From NCBI RefSeq assembly GCF_902497785.1, contig NZ_CABVHK010000007.1, positions 186,001 to 250,000 on the forward strand: DNA of 64,000 nucleotides. Reading direction: 5' to 3'. This document shows positions 57,736 to 64,000 of this stretch, one piece after another; positions within the stretch are counted from its first letter, which is position 1, and every line of letters begins with the position of its first letter. This DNA is from Pseudomonas fluorescens. GTDB taxonomy: Bacteria > Pseudomonadota > Gammaproteobacteria > Pseudomonadales > Pseudomonadaceae. Both the position numbers and the translations under genes were made by a program. Below the pieces are notes generated by a model, which worked only from the letters and a program-made list of their open reading frames with translations, was not told where the DNA came from and did not search any database.

Positions 57736-58875
57736 ATGCCAACTGCCTTTCCCGCCGATTCTGTTGGTCTGGTGACGCCGCAAGTGGCGCACTTCAGCGA
57801 ACCCCTGGCCCTGGCCTGCGGCCGTTCGCTCCCAGCGTATGACCTGATTTACGAAACCTACGGCACCCTGAACGCCACGGCGAGCAACGCCGTGCTGATC
57901 TGCCACGCCTTGTCCGGTCACCATCACGCCGCCGGTTTCCACAGCCACGACGACCGCAAACCCGGTTGGTGGGACAGCTGCATCGGCCCCGGCAAACCCA
58001 TCGACACCCGCAAATTCTTCGTCGTCAGCCTGAACAACCTCGGCGGCTGCAACGGCTCCACCGGCCCGAGCAGCGTCAACCCGGAAACCGGCAAACCGTT
58101 CGGCGCCGACTTCCCGGTGCTGACCGTGGAAGACTGGGTGCACAGCCAGGCGCGTCTGGCCGACCGGATCGGCATCAGCCAATGGGCTGCCGTGATTGGC
58201 GGCAGCCTCGGGGGCATGCAAGCGATGCAGTGGAGCATCACCTACCCTGATCGCATTCGTCACTGCCTGGCCATCGCCTCGGCGCCCAAGCTCTCGGCGC
58301 AGAACATCGCGTTCAACGAAGTGGCGCGTCAGGCAATCCTCACCGACCCCGAGTTCCACGGCGGCTCGTTCCAGGAAGCCGGCGTGATCCCCAAGCGCGG
58401 CTTGATGCTGGCGCGGATGGTCGGGCACATCACCTACCTGTCCGACGACTCGATGGGCGAGAAATTTGGCCGTGGGCTCAAGAGCGAAAAGCTCAACTAC
58501 GACTTCCACAGCGTCGAGTTCCAGGTTGAAAGCTACCTGCGTTATCAGGGCGAGGAGTTCTCCGGGCGTTTCGACGCCAACACGTACCTGCTGATGACCA
58601 AGGCGCTGGATTACTTCGACCCGGCGGCCAATTTCGACGATGACCTGGCGAAAACCTTCGCCGGGGCCAGCGCCAAATTCTGCGTGATGTCCTTCACCAC
58701 CGACTGGCGCTTCTCCCCTGCCCGCTCGCGGGAACTGGTGGACGCGCTGATGGCGGCCCGCAAAGACGTGTGCTACCTCGAGATCGACGCTCCGCAAGGC
58801 CACGACGCCTTCCTGATTCCGATCCCGCGCTACCTGCAGGCGTTCAGCAATTACATGAACCGCATAACGTTATGA
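57736..58875 (+). CDS. metX: Homoserine O-acyltransferase (succinyl type in Pseudomonas)
   Basis: First committed step of methionine synthesis. The 379-aa alpha/beta hydrolase has [35 protein letters not shown], the nucleophile elbow [12 protein letters not shown] and the C-terminal [10 protein letters not shown] (catalytic Asp/His). In P. aeruginosa and P. putida the MetX-fold enzyme uses succinyl-CoA and needs the neighbouring MetW for full activity; the acyl choice here is inferred from that. metW starts 7 bp after the stop. Confidence 0.94.
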   Translation: MPTAFPADSVGLVTPQVAHFSEPLALACGRSLPAYDLIYETYGTLNATASNAVLICHALSGHHHAAGFHSHDDRKPGWWDSCIGPGKPIDTRKFFVVSLNNLGGCNGSTGPSSVNPETGKPFGADFPVLTVEDWVHSQARLADRIGISQWAAVIGGSLGGMQAMQWSITYPDRIRHCLAIASAPKLSAQNIAFNEVARQAILTDPEFHGGSFQEAGVIPKRGLMLARMVGHITYLSDDSMGEKFGRGLKSEKLNYDFHSVEFQVESYLRYQGEEFSGRFDANTYLLMTKALDYFDPAANFDDDLAKTFAGASAKFCVMSFTTDWRFSPARSRELVDALMAARKDVCYLEIDAPQGHDAFLIPIPRYLQAFSNYMNRITL

Positions 58876-58882
58876 GAAAGCC

Positions 58883-59503
58883 ATGAGAGCTGATCTGGAA
58901 ATCATCCAGGAATGGATCCCCGCCGGCAGCCGCGTGCTCGACCTCGGTTGCGGTGACGGCGAGCTGCTGACGTGGCTGCGCGACCACAAGCAGGTCACCG
59001 GCTACGGCCTGGAAAACGACCCGGACAACATCGCCGAGTGCGTGGCCAAAGGCATCAACGTGATCGAGCAGGACCTGGACAAAGGCCTGGGCAACTTTGC
59101 CAGCAACAGCTTCGACATCGTGGTCATGACCCAGGCGCTGCAAGCCGTGCATTACCCGGACAAGATTCTCGACGAAATGCTGCGCGTCGGTCGCCAATGC
59201 ATCATCACCTTCCCCAATTTCGGTCACTGGCGCTGCCGCTGGTACCTGGCGAGCAAGGGCCGGATGCCGGTGTCCGACTTCCTGCCGTACACTTGGTACA
59301 ACACGCCGAACATTCACTTCTGCACCTTCGAAGACTTTGAAGCGTTATGTCGCGAACGTGACGCCAAGGTCATTGATCGGCTGGCCGTGGATCAACAGCA
59401 TCGGCACGGGTGGGCCAGTAAGCTTTGGCCTAATCTGTTAGGTGAGATCGGTATTTACCGCGTCAGCAGCCCAGGGCTGCAGGATCACCGGATCGCGGTC
59501 TGA
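58883..59503 (+). CDS. metW: MetW, methionine synthesis partner of MetX
   Basis: A 206-residue class I methyltransferase-fold protein: motif I RVLDLGCGDGELLTWLR, VMTQALQAVHYPDKILDEMLRVG, and the MetW-specific FPNFGHWRCRWYLASKGRMPVSDFLPYTWYNTPNIHFCTFEDFEALC. It supports homoserine acyltransferase activity of MetX. Coupled to metX by a 7-bp gap. Confidence 0.95.
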   Translation: MRADLEIIQEWIPAGSRVLDLGCGDGELLTWLRDHKQVTGYGLENDPDNIAECVAKGINVIEQDLDKGLGNFASNSFDIVVMTQALQAVHYPDKILDEMLRVGRQCIITFPNFGHWRCRWYLASKGRMPVSDFLPYTWYNTPNIHFCTFEDFEALCRERDAKVIDRLAVDQQHRHGWASKLWPNLLGEIGIYRVSSPGLQDHRIAV

Positions 59504-59529
59504 ACCACGACATTTCAAGGAGAACGATC

Positions 59530-59964
59530 ATGGGTCGTCTAGCGTTGTTTTTACTTACTGCCTGCCTGAGCGTCACCGCCATGGCGGCCGATGTCATCAA
59601 AGGTGACCGCCAGGAAAAATTTGGCGACGTGACGGTGCATTACAACACCTTCAACTCTACTTTCCTGACACCGGACATCGCCAAAGCCGCGGAGCTCACC
59701 CGCAGCAAGAATCAAGGCGTGATCAACGTTTCGGTAATCAAGGATGGCCAGCCGCAGATGGCCCAGGTCAGCGGCACGGTCAAAGACCTGACCAGCCAAA
59801 GTGTGAATCTGAATTTCCGGCAGATCACCGAACAGGGCGCGATCTATTACATTGCCCAATTTCCGGTGGACCAGCAGGAAACCCGCACCTTTCAGATCAA
59901 GGTGCAGAACGGCGACAAAATCAACACCATCAATTTCAACCAAGAGCTTTTCCCCGGCGAATGA
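59530..59964 (+). CDS. DUF4426 periplasmic protein
   Basis: A 144-residue exported protein with signal peptide ending at VTAMAA (residue 20) and a beta-rich body ([42 protein letters not shown]). DUF4426 has no known function but keeps this position between metW and rdgB in Pseudomonas. AAGGAGA before the ATG; stop overlaps the rdgB start by four bases. Confidence 0.9.
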   Translation: MGRLALFLLTACLSVTAMAADVIKGDRQEKFGDVTVHYNTFNSTFLTPDIAKAAELTRSKNQGVINVSVIKDGQPQMAQVSGTVKDLTSQSVNLNFRQITEQGAIYYIAQFPVDQQETRTFQIKVQNGDKINTINFNQELFPGE

Positions 59965-60557
59965 TCAACTTGACGCAACTCGTACTGGCCAGCCACAACG
60001 CCGGCAAACTCAAGGAACTCCAGGCCATGCTCGGCGACTCGGTGCAACTGCGCTCGATCGGCGAGTTCAGCAGTGTCGAGCCTGAAGAAACCGGCCTGTC
60101 GTTCGTCGAGAACGCCATCCTCAAGGCCCGCAACGCCGCGCGCATTTCCGGCCTGCCGGCACTGGCCGACGATTCGGGGCTGGCGGTGGATTTCCTCGGC
60201 GGTGCGCCCGGGATCTACTCGGCGCGTTACGCTGACGGCAAAGGTGATGCGGCGAACAACGCCAAACTGCTGGATGCGCTGAAGGATGTGCCGGAAAACG
60301 AACGCGGCGCGCAATTCGTGTGCGTACTGGCGCTGGTGCGGCATGCCGACGATCCATTGCCGATTCTGTGTGAAGGCCTGTGGCACGGACGCATCCTGCG
60401 AGCGGCCAGCGGTGAGCACGGTTTCGGCTACGATCCACTGTTCTGGGTGCCGGAGCGCGATTGCTCGAGCGCCGAACTCAGCCCGAGCGACAAGAATCTG
60501 ATCAGCCACCGCGCCCGTGCAATGGATCTGCTGCGCCAGCGTCTGGGCCTGAAATGA
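59961..60557 (+). CDS. rdgB: XTP/dITP diphosphatase (non-canonical purine NTP pyrophosphatase)
   Basis: Removes dITP, dXTP and XTP from the nucleotide pool. The 198-aa HAM1-family protein has [73 protein letters not shown] and the C-terminal [12 protein letters not shown] overlaps at both ends (with DUF4426 and hemW) show tight coupling. Confidence 0.97.
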   Translation: MINLTQLVLASHNAGKLKELQAMLGDSVQLRSIGEFSSVEPEETGLSFVENAILKARNAARISGLPALADDSGLAVDFLGGAPGIYSARYADGKGDAANNAKLLDALKDVPENERGAQFVCVLALVRHADDPLPILCEGLWHGRILRAASGEHGFGYDPLFWVPERDCSSAELSPSDKNLISHRARAMDLLRQRLGLK

Positions 60558-61759
60558 CCCACGACTCATCCGCGTCGCCGCTGATTTTCGGCGGTGCCGC
60601 GCAATCGCCCCGGGCCGCACTTCCAACGCTTCCACCCCTGGCGCTGTACATCCACATCCCGTGGTGTGTGCGCAAATGCCCTTATTGCGACTTCAATTCC
60701 CACACGGCCAGCCCAGTGTTGCCGGAAGAAGAATACGTCGACGCCTTGCTGGCCGACCTCGATCAGGATTTGCATGCCGTCTACGGCCGTGAGCTGAGTT
60801 CGATCTTCTTTGGTGGTGGTACGCCGAGCCTGTTCAGCGCTGAAGCCTTGGGTCGTTTGCTCAAAGGCGTCGAGCAGCGCATTCGGTTTGCCAGCGACAT
60901 CGAAATCACCCTGGAAGCCAATCCGGGCACGTTCGAACAAGAGAAGTTCGTCGCCTACCGGGCGCTGGGGATCAATCGACTGTCGATCGGCATCCAGAGT
61001 TTTCAGGAAGAGAAGCTCAAGGCATTGGGGCGGATTCACAACGGCGATGAAGCGGTGCGAGCCGCGGGAATGGCGCGTCAGGCCGGGTTTGATAACTTCA
61101 ATATGGACCTGATGCACGGTTTGCCCGATCAGTCGCTGGACGATGCGTTGAGCGACCTGCGCCAAGCCATCGCCCTGAAGCCGACGCACCTGTCCTGGTA
61201 TCAACTGACGCTGGAACCCAACACGGTGTTCTGGAACCAGCCGCCTCTGCTTCCGGAAGACGACACGCTGTGGGATATTCAGGAAGCCGGCCAGGCGCTG
61301 CTTGCCGAACACGGTTACGCGCAGTACGAAGTGTCGGCGTATGCCCAGCCTGGCCGTGCGGCGCGGCACAACCTCAATTACTGGAGCTTCGGCGACTTCA
61401 TCGGCATTGGTGCCGGTGCCCATGGCAAGCTCAGTCACCCGGACGGGCGCATCGTGCGCACCTGGAAGACGCGGCTGCCGAAGGACTATCTGAACCCGGC
61501 GAAAAGCTTCAAGGCCGGCGAAAAAGCGCTGACCAACGAAGAACTGCCGTTCGATTTCCTGATGAATGCCTTGCGCCTGACCGAGGGTGTCGAATCGCAA
61601 CTGTATCCGCAGCGCACCGGGCTGAGCCTGGAAAGCCTCGCCGAAGGCCGCCTGGACGCCGAACAAAGTGGCCTGTTGCAGGTCGAACCGTCACGCCTGG
61701 CGGCCACCGAGCGCGGGCAATTGTTCCTCAACGACTTGCTGCAAAAATTTCTGAGCTGA
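60554..61759 (+). CDS. hemW: Radical SAM heme chaperone HemW
   Basis: A 401-residue radical SAM protein. The cluster motif is C38-X3-C42-X2-C45, followed by Asp-Phe. HemN coproporphyrinogen dehydrogenases have a fourth Cys (CX3CX2CXC), which is missing here, so the HemW call is preferred although such proteins are often mislabelled HemN. Other motifs: [41 protein letters not shown] and [19 protein letters not shown]. HemW transfers heme to apoproteins. Start overlaps the rdgB stop (ATGA). Confidence 0.94.
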   Translation: MTHDSSASPLIFGGAAQSPRAALPTLPPLALYIHIPWCVRKCPYCDFNSHTASPVLPEEEYVDALLADLDQDLHAVYGRELSSIFFGGGTPSLFSAEALGRLLKGVEQRIRFASDIEITLEANPGTFEQEKFVAYRALGINRLSIGIQSFQEEKLKALGRIHNGDEAVRAAGMARQAGFDNFNMDLMHGLPDQSLDDALSDLRQAIALKPTHLSWYQLTLEPNTVFWNQPPLLPEDDTLWDIQEAGQALLAEHGYAQYEVSAYAQPGRAARHNLNYWSFGDFIGIGAGAHGKLSHPDGRIVRTWKTRLPKDYLNPAKSFKAGEKALTNEELPFDFLMNALRLTEGVESQLYPQRTGLSLESLAEGRLDAEQSGLLQVEPSRLAATERGQLFLNDLLQKFLS

Positions 61760-61781
61760 TTTCAGCCTTAAGGGAAAACCA

Positions 61782-62105
61782 ATGGATTTGATATTCGACC
61801 TGCTCGCCACCGCCTCCCGCTGGAGCCGCAGCAACCTGTCGGAAATCTCTCTGGCGCTGGTAGGCTGCCTGCTGGTGCTGTTCGGCGCAGACATCAAAGG
61901 CTGGATCGATCAGCGTCTGGGCAGCATCGCCGGCGCTTTGCGCGTCCCGTTGCTTGCGCTGGTGTGCATGATCGGCAGCGGCGCCGCGCTGATCTACGCT
62001 ACGCCGTGGATTGTTCGTGGCTTGAGCCAGTTCAACAACTACAGCCTGGCGCCGGTGTTGTTGGTGGTGCTGGTGTTGATTGGCGTAGTGGCCGACCGCC
62101 GCTGA
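61782..62105 (+). CDS. DUF3392 membrane protein
   Basis: A 107-residue protein with three hydrophobic helices (ISLALVGCLLVLFGADI, LRVPLLALVCMIGSGAALIYA, LAPVLLVVLVLIGVVA) joined by a short GWIDQRLGSIAG loop. Matches the DUF3392 family, found at this location in Pseudomonas. No function known. AAGGGA before the ATG, 22 bp after hemW. Confidence 0.87.
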   Translation: MDLIFDLLATASRWSRSNLSEISLALVGCLLVLFGADIKGWIDQRLGSIAGALRVPLLALVCMIGSGAALIYATPWIVRGLSQFNNYSLAPVLLVVLVLIGVVADRR

Positions 62106-62128
62106 TCCCAAAAACACCCCAAAACAAC

Positions 62129-62220
62129 TGTGGGAGCGAGCTTGCTCGCGATGAGGCCATAACATCCAACATCTCTGTTGACTGTCAGGCCGCCATCGCG
62201 AGCAAGCTCGCTCCCACAGG
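62129..62220. repeat. REPIN, class A, DUF3392/trmB convergent junction
   Basis: CTGTGGGAGCGAGCTTGCTC GCGATGAGGCC and inverted GGCCGCCATCGCGAGCAAGCTCGCTCCCACAG, about 27 bp apart. Ends at the trmB stop. Confidence 0.92.
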
Positions 62221-62222
62221 TT

Positions 62223-62948
62223 TTACGCCAGTTTTTCGAACTTCAAATCCCACACCCCATGCCCAAGCCGTTCGCCGCGGCGTTCGAACTTGGTGATCGG
62301 GCGTTCGGTCGGGCGTGGCACGCATTTGCCGTCTTCGGCGAGGTTGCGATAGCCCGGCGCGACGTTCATCACTTCCAGCATGTACTCGGCATACGGTTCC
62401 CAGTCAGTGGCCATGTGCAACACACCGCCTACTTTCAACTTGCTGCGCACCAGTTCAGCGAACGAGGCCTGAACGATACGGCGCTTGTGGTGACGGCTCT
62501 TGTGCCACGGGTCCGGGAAAAACAGCATCAGGCGATCGAGGCTGTTGTCGGCCACGCAACGGTTGAGCACTTCGATCGCGTCGCAATCGTAGACCCGCAG
62601 GTTGGTCAGGCCCTGAGTCAGCACGCCATTGAGCAGCGCACCGACACCCGGGCGGTGCACTTCGACGCCAATGAAATCCTGTTCCGGCGAGGCGGCGGCC
62701 ATTTCCAGCAGCGAATGGCCCATGCCGAAACCGATTTCCAGCGAACGCGGCGCCGAGCGACCGAACACCTGGTCGAAGTCGACCGGCGCGTCGGCCAGCG
62801 GTAGCACGAACAGCGGCGTGCCTTGCTCCAGGCCTTTCTGCTGACCTTCGGTCATGCGCCCGGCGCGCATCACAAAACTCTTGATGCGGCGGTGTTGGCG
62901 CTCGTCGCCTTCTTCCGTCTGGATTGGCGTGTCGTTTGATTCAGTCAT
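62223..62948 (-). CDS. trmB: tRNA (guanine-46-N7)-methyltransferase
   Basis: Methylates G46 in the tRNA variable loop. The 241-aa class I methyltransferase has [15 protein letters not shown] at the N-terminus, motif [33 protein letters not shown], and [21 protein letters not shown] (catalytic Asp/Pro-Trp-His signature) plus [17 protein letters not shown] at the end. ATG at 62948 lies 9 bp after the thiG stop; same transcript likely. Confidence 0.96.
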   Translation of the reverse strand: MTESNDTPIQTEEGDERQHRRIKSFVMRAGRMTEGQQKGLEQGTPLFVLPLADAPVDFDQVFGRSAPRSLEIGFGMGHSLLEMAAASPEQDFIGVEVHRPGVGALLNGVLTQGLTNLRVYDCDAIEVLNRCVADNSLDRLMLFFPDPWHKSRHHKRRIVQASFAELVRSKLKVGGVLHMATDWEPYAEYMLEVMNVAPGYRNLAEDGKCVPRPTERPITKFERRGERLGHGVWDLKFEKLA

Positions 62949-62957
62949 CAATGGCTC

Positions 62958-63752
62958 TTACTTGATCAGACCATCCAGCGGCGAAGAGGCGCTGGCATAG
63001 AGTTTTTTCGGCATGCGACCGGCGAGGTAGGCCAGGCGGCCCGCGACGATCGCGTGTTTCATGGCTTCGGCCATCATGATTGGCTGCTGGGCATGGGCGA
63101 TGGCCGAGTTCATCAGCACCGCTTCGCAACCCAGTTCCATGGCGATGGTCGCGTCGGACGCGGTACCGACACCGGCGTCCACCAGCACAGGAATCTTGGC
63201 TTCTTCGAGGATGATCTGCAGGTTGTACGGATTGCAGATCCCCAGGCCCGTGCCGATCAGACCGGCCAGCGGCATGACCGCGATAACACCAATTTCCGCC
63301 AGTTGACGGGCAATGATCGGGTCATCGCTGGTGTAAACCATCACGTCAAAACCTTCCTTGACCAGCACTTCGGCGGCCTTGAGGGTTTCGATCACGTTAG
63401 GGAAAAGGGTTTTCTGGTCCGCCAGCACTTCCAGCTTCACCAGGTTGTGGCCGCCGAGCAGCTCACGGGCCAGGCGACAGGTGCGCACCGCCTCGGTAGC
63501 GTCGAAGCAACCGGCAGTGTTCGGCAGGAAGGTGTAGCGATCCGGCGACAGGACTTCGAGCAGGTTCGGTTCGCCCGGGTTCTGGCCGAGGTTGGTGCGG
63601 CGCACGGCGAAGGTGACGATCTCGGCACCCGACGCTTCGATGGCCAGGCGGGTTTCTTCCATGTCCCGGTACTTGCCGGTGCCAACCAGCAAACGCGACT
63701 GGTAGGTACGACCGGCCAGGACGAAGGGCTTGTCGCTACGAACGATGCTCAT
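62958..63752 (-). CDS. thiG: Thiazole synthase ThiG
   Basis: Forms the thiazole ring of thiamine from DXP, dehydroglycine and ThiS-thiocarboxylate. The 264-aa TIM barrel has [49 protein letters not shown] (Schiff-base Lys region), [19 protein letters not shown] and [37 protein letters not shown] before the ATG. Downstream of thiS. Confidence 0.97.
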   Translation of the reverse strand: MSIVRSDKPFVLAGRTYQSRLLVGTGKYRDMEETRLAIEASGAEIVTFAVRRTNLGQNPGEPNLLEVLSPDRYTFLPNTAGCFDATEAVRTCRLARELLGGHNLVKLEVLADQKTLFPNVIETLKAAEVLVKEGFDVMVYTSDDPIIARQLAEIGVIAVMPLAGLIGTGLGICNPYNLQIILEEAKIPVLVDAGVGTASDATIAMELGCEAVLMNSAIAHAQQPIMMAEAMKHAIVAGRLAYLAGRMPKKLYASASSPLDGLIK

Positions 63753-63812
63753 GGGAAATCCTCTGTAGGGGTGAGGTTCTTGCAGAATTCTGTGCCCTTG
63801 CGGGCCGGGCGA

Positions 63813-64000
63813 CTAGCCGCCACCGATGGCGTGCACGACTTCGACGTTGTCGCCGTCATTGAGCGTGGTATCGGCATGCTGGCTGCGCGGGACGATATCC
63901 AGATTGAGTTCGACCGCCACCCGGCGCCCGGTCAATTCCAGACGGGTCAGCAGGGCCGCAACGGTTTCACCGTCGGGCAGTTCAAGGGATTCGCCGTTCA
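63813..64000 (-). CDS. thiS: Sulfur carrier protein ThiS (N-terminus beyond window)
   Basis: The last 62 codons are visible, too short for an ordinary open-frame listing. The reading [37 protein letters not shown] and the C-terminal HAIGGG match ThiS. The terminal Gly-Gly is adenylated and thiocarboxylated to donate sulfur to ThiG. The stop TAG is at 63815-63813. Only a few N-terminal residues lie past position 64000. It is followed by thiG after 60 bp. Confidence 0.95.
   Translation of the reverse strand, partial: NGESLELPDGETVAALLTRLELTGRRVAVELNLDIVPRSQHADTTLNDGDNVEVVHAIGGG

Overview
This window is chromosomal DNA of a Pseudomonas, most likely from the P. fluorescens lineage. The evidence is GC-rich coding sequence, protein families and gene order that follow the known Pseudomonas arrangement (pilG-pilH-pilI-pilJ-chpA-chpC, gshB, tonB, algH, ruvX, pyrR-pyrB-pyrC', pilT-yggS-proC-yggT-metX-metW-rdgB-hemW-trmB-thiG-thiS), an SAH riboswitch before ahcY, and many REP/REPIN hairpins of two sequence classes. 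No rRNA, tRNA, CRISPR array, prophage or insertion sequence was seen. Almost all genes are core genes; the HEPN/nucleotidyltransferase pair near 36 kb is the clearest accessory cargo.

Layout. 1-3 kb: 5' part of transketolase (minus), then a SahR-type ArsR/methyltransferase regulator and metK (plus). 3-10 kb: ligB, a DUF1090 protein, a cytochrome c'-like lipoprotein, mltA, MAPEG protein, EamA transporter, FNT channel, acyl-CoA thioesterase. 10.4-13 kb: SAH riboswitch, ahcY, metF. 13-22 kb: a periplasmic binding protein, rhlE, yceI-cytochrome b561, an FAD amine oxidase with a low-complexity tail, bioA, rsmE. 22-26 kb: binding protein-RidA-D-amino-acid dehydrogenase with a divergent LysR regulator. 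26-35 kb: HlyIII protein, mdcR, and the malonate decarboxylase operon mdcABCDEGHLM (minus). 35.4-36.5 kb: HEPN/NTase module. 36.5-46.6 kb: Pil-Chp chemosensory operon controlling type IV pili. 46.9-52.8 kb: gshB, tonB, algH-ruvX, pyrR-pyrB-pyrC'. 52.9-55.3 kb: TM2 protein, NlpC/P60 peptidase, pilT. 55.4-64 kb: yggS-proC-yggT, metX-metW, DUF4426-rdgB-hemW-DUF3392, and trmB-thiG-thiS (minus, running off the end).

How the genes connect. Much of the window serves the methionine/SAM cycle: metX-metW makes the homoserine ester, metF supplies methyl-THF, metK makes SAM, ahcY removes SAH, and bioA consumes SAM. Two different SAH-responsive devices appear: a DNA-binding SahR-type regulator with a perfect 14-bp inverted-repeat operator before sahR-metK, and an RNA riboswitch before ahcY. 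A second theme is type IV pili (Pil-Chp array, PilT, and a TonB paralogue beside pilG).

Most unusual points: a REPIN sits in frame inside chpA and is translated; all nine convergent gene pairs in the window have a REPIN between their stops; the HEPN protein lacks the usual RX4-6H motif and its partner NTase carries its own winged helix beside two GGGAC-type inverted repeats. No wholly new multi-gene system could be shown; the HEPN/NTase-wHTH pair is the best candidate.
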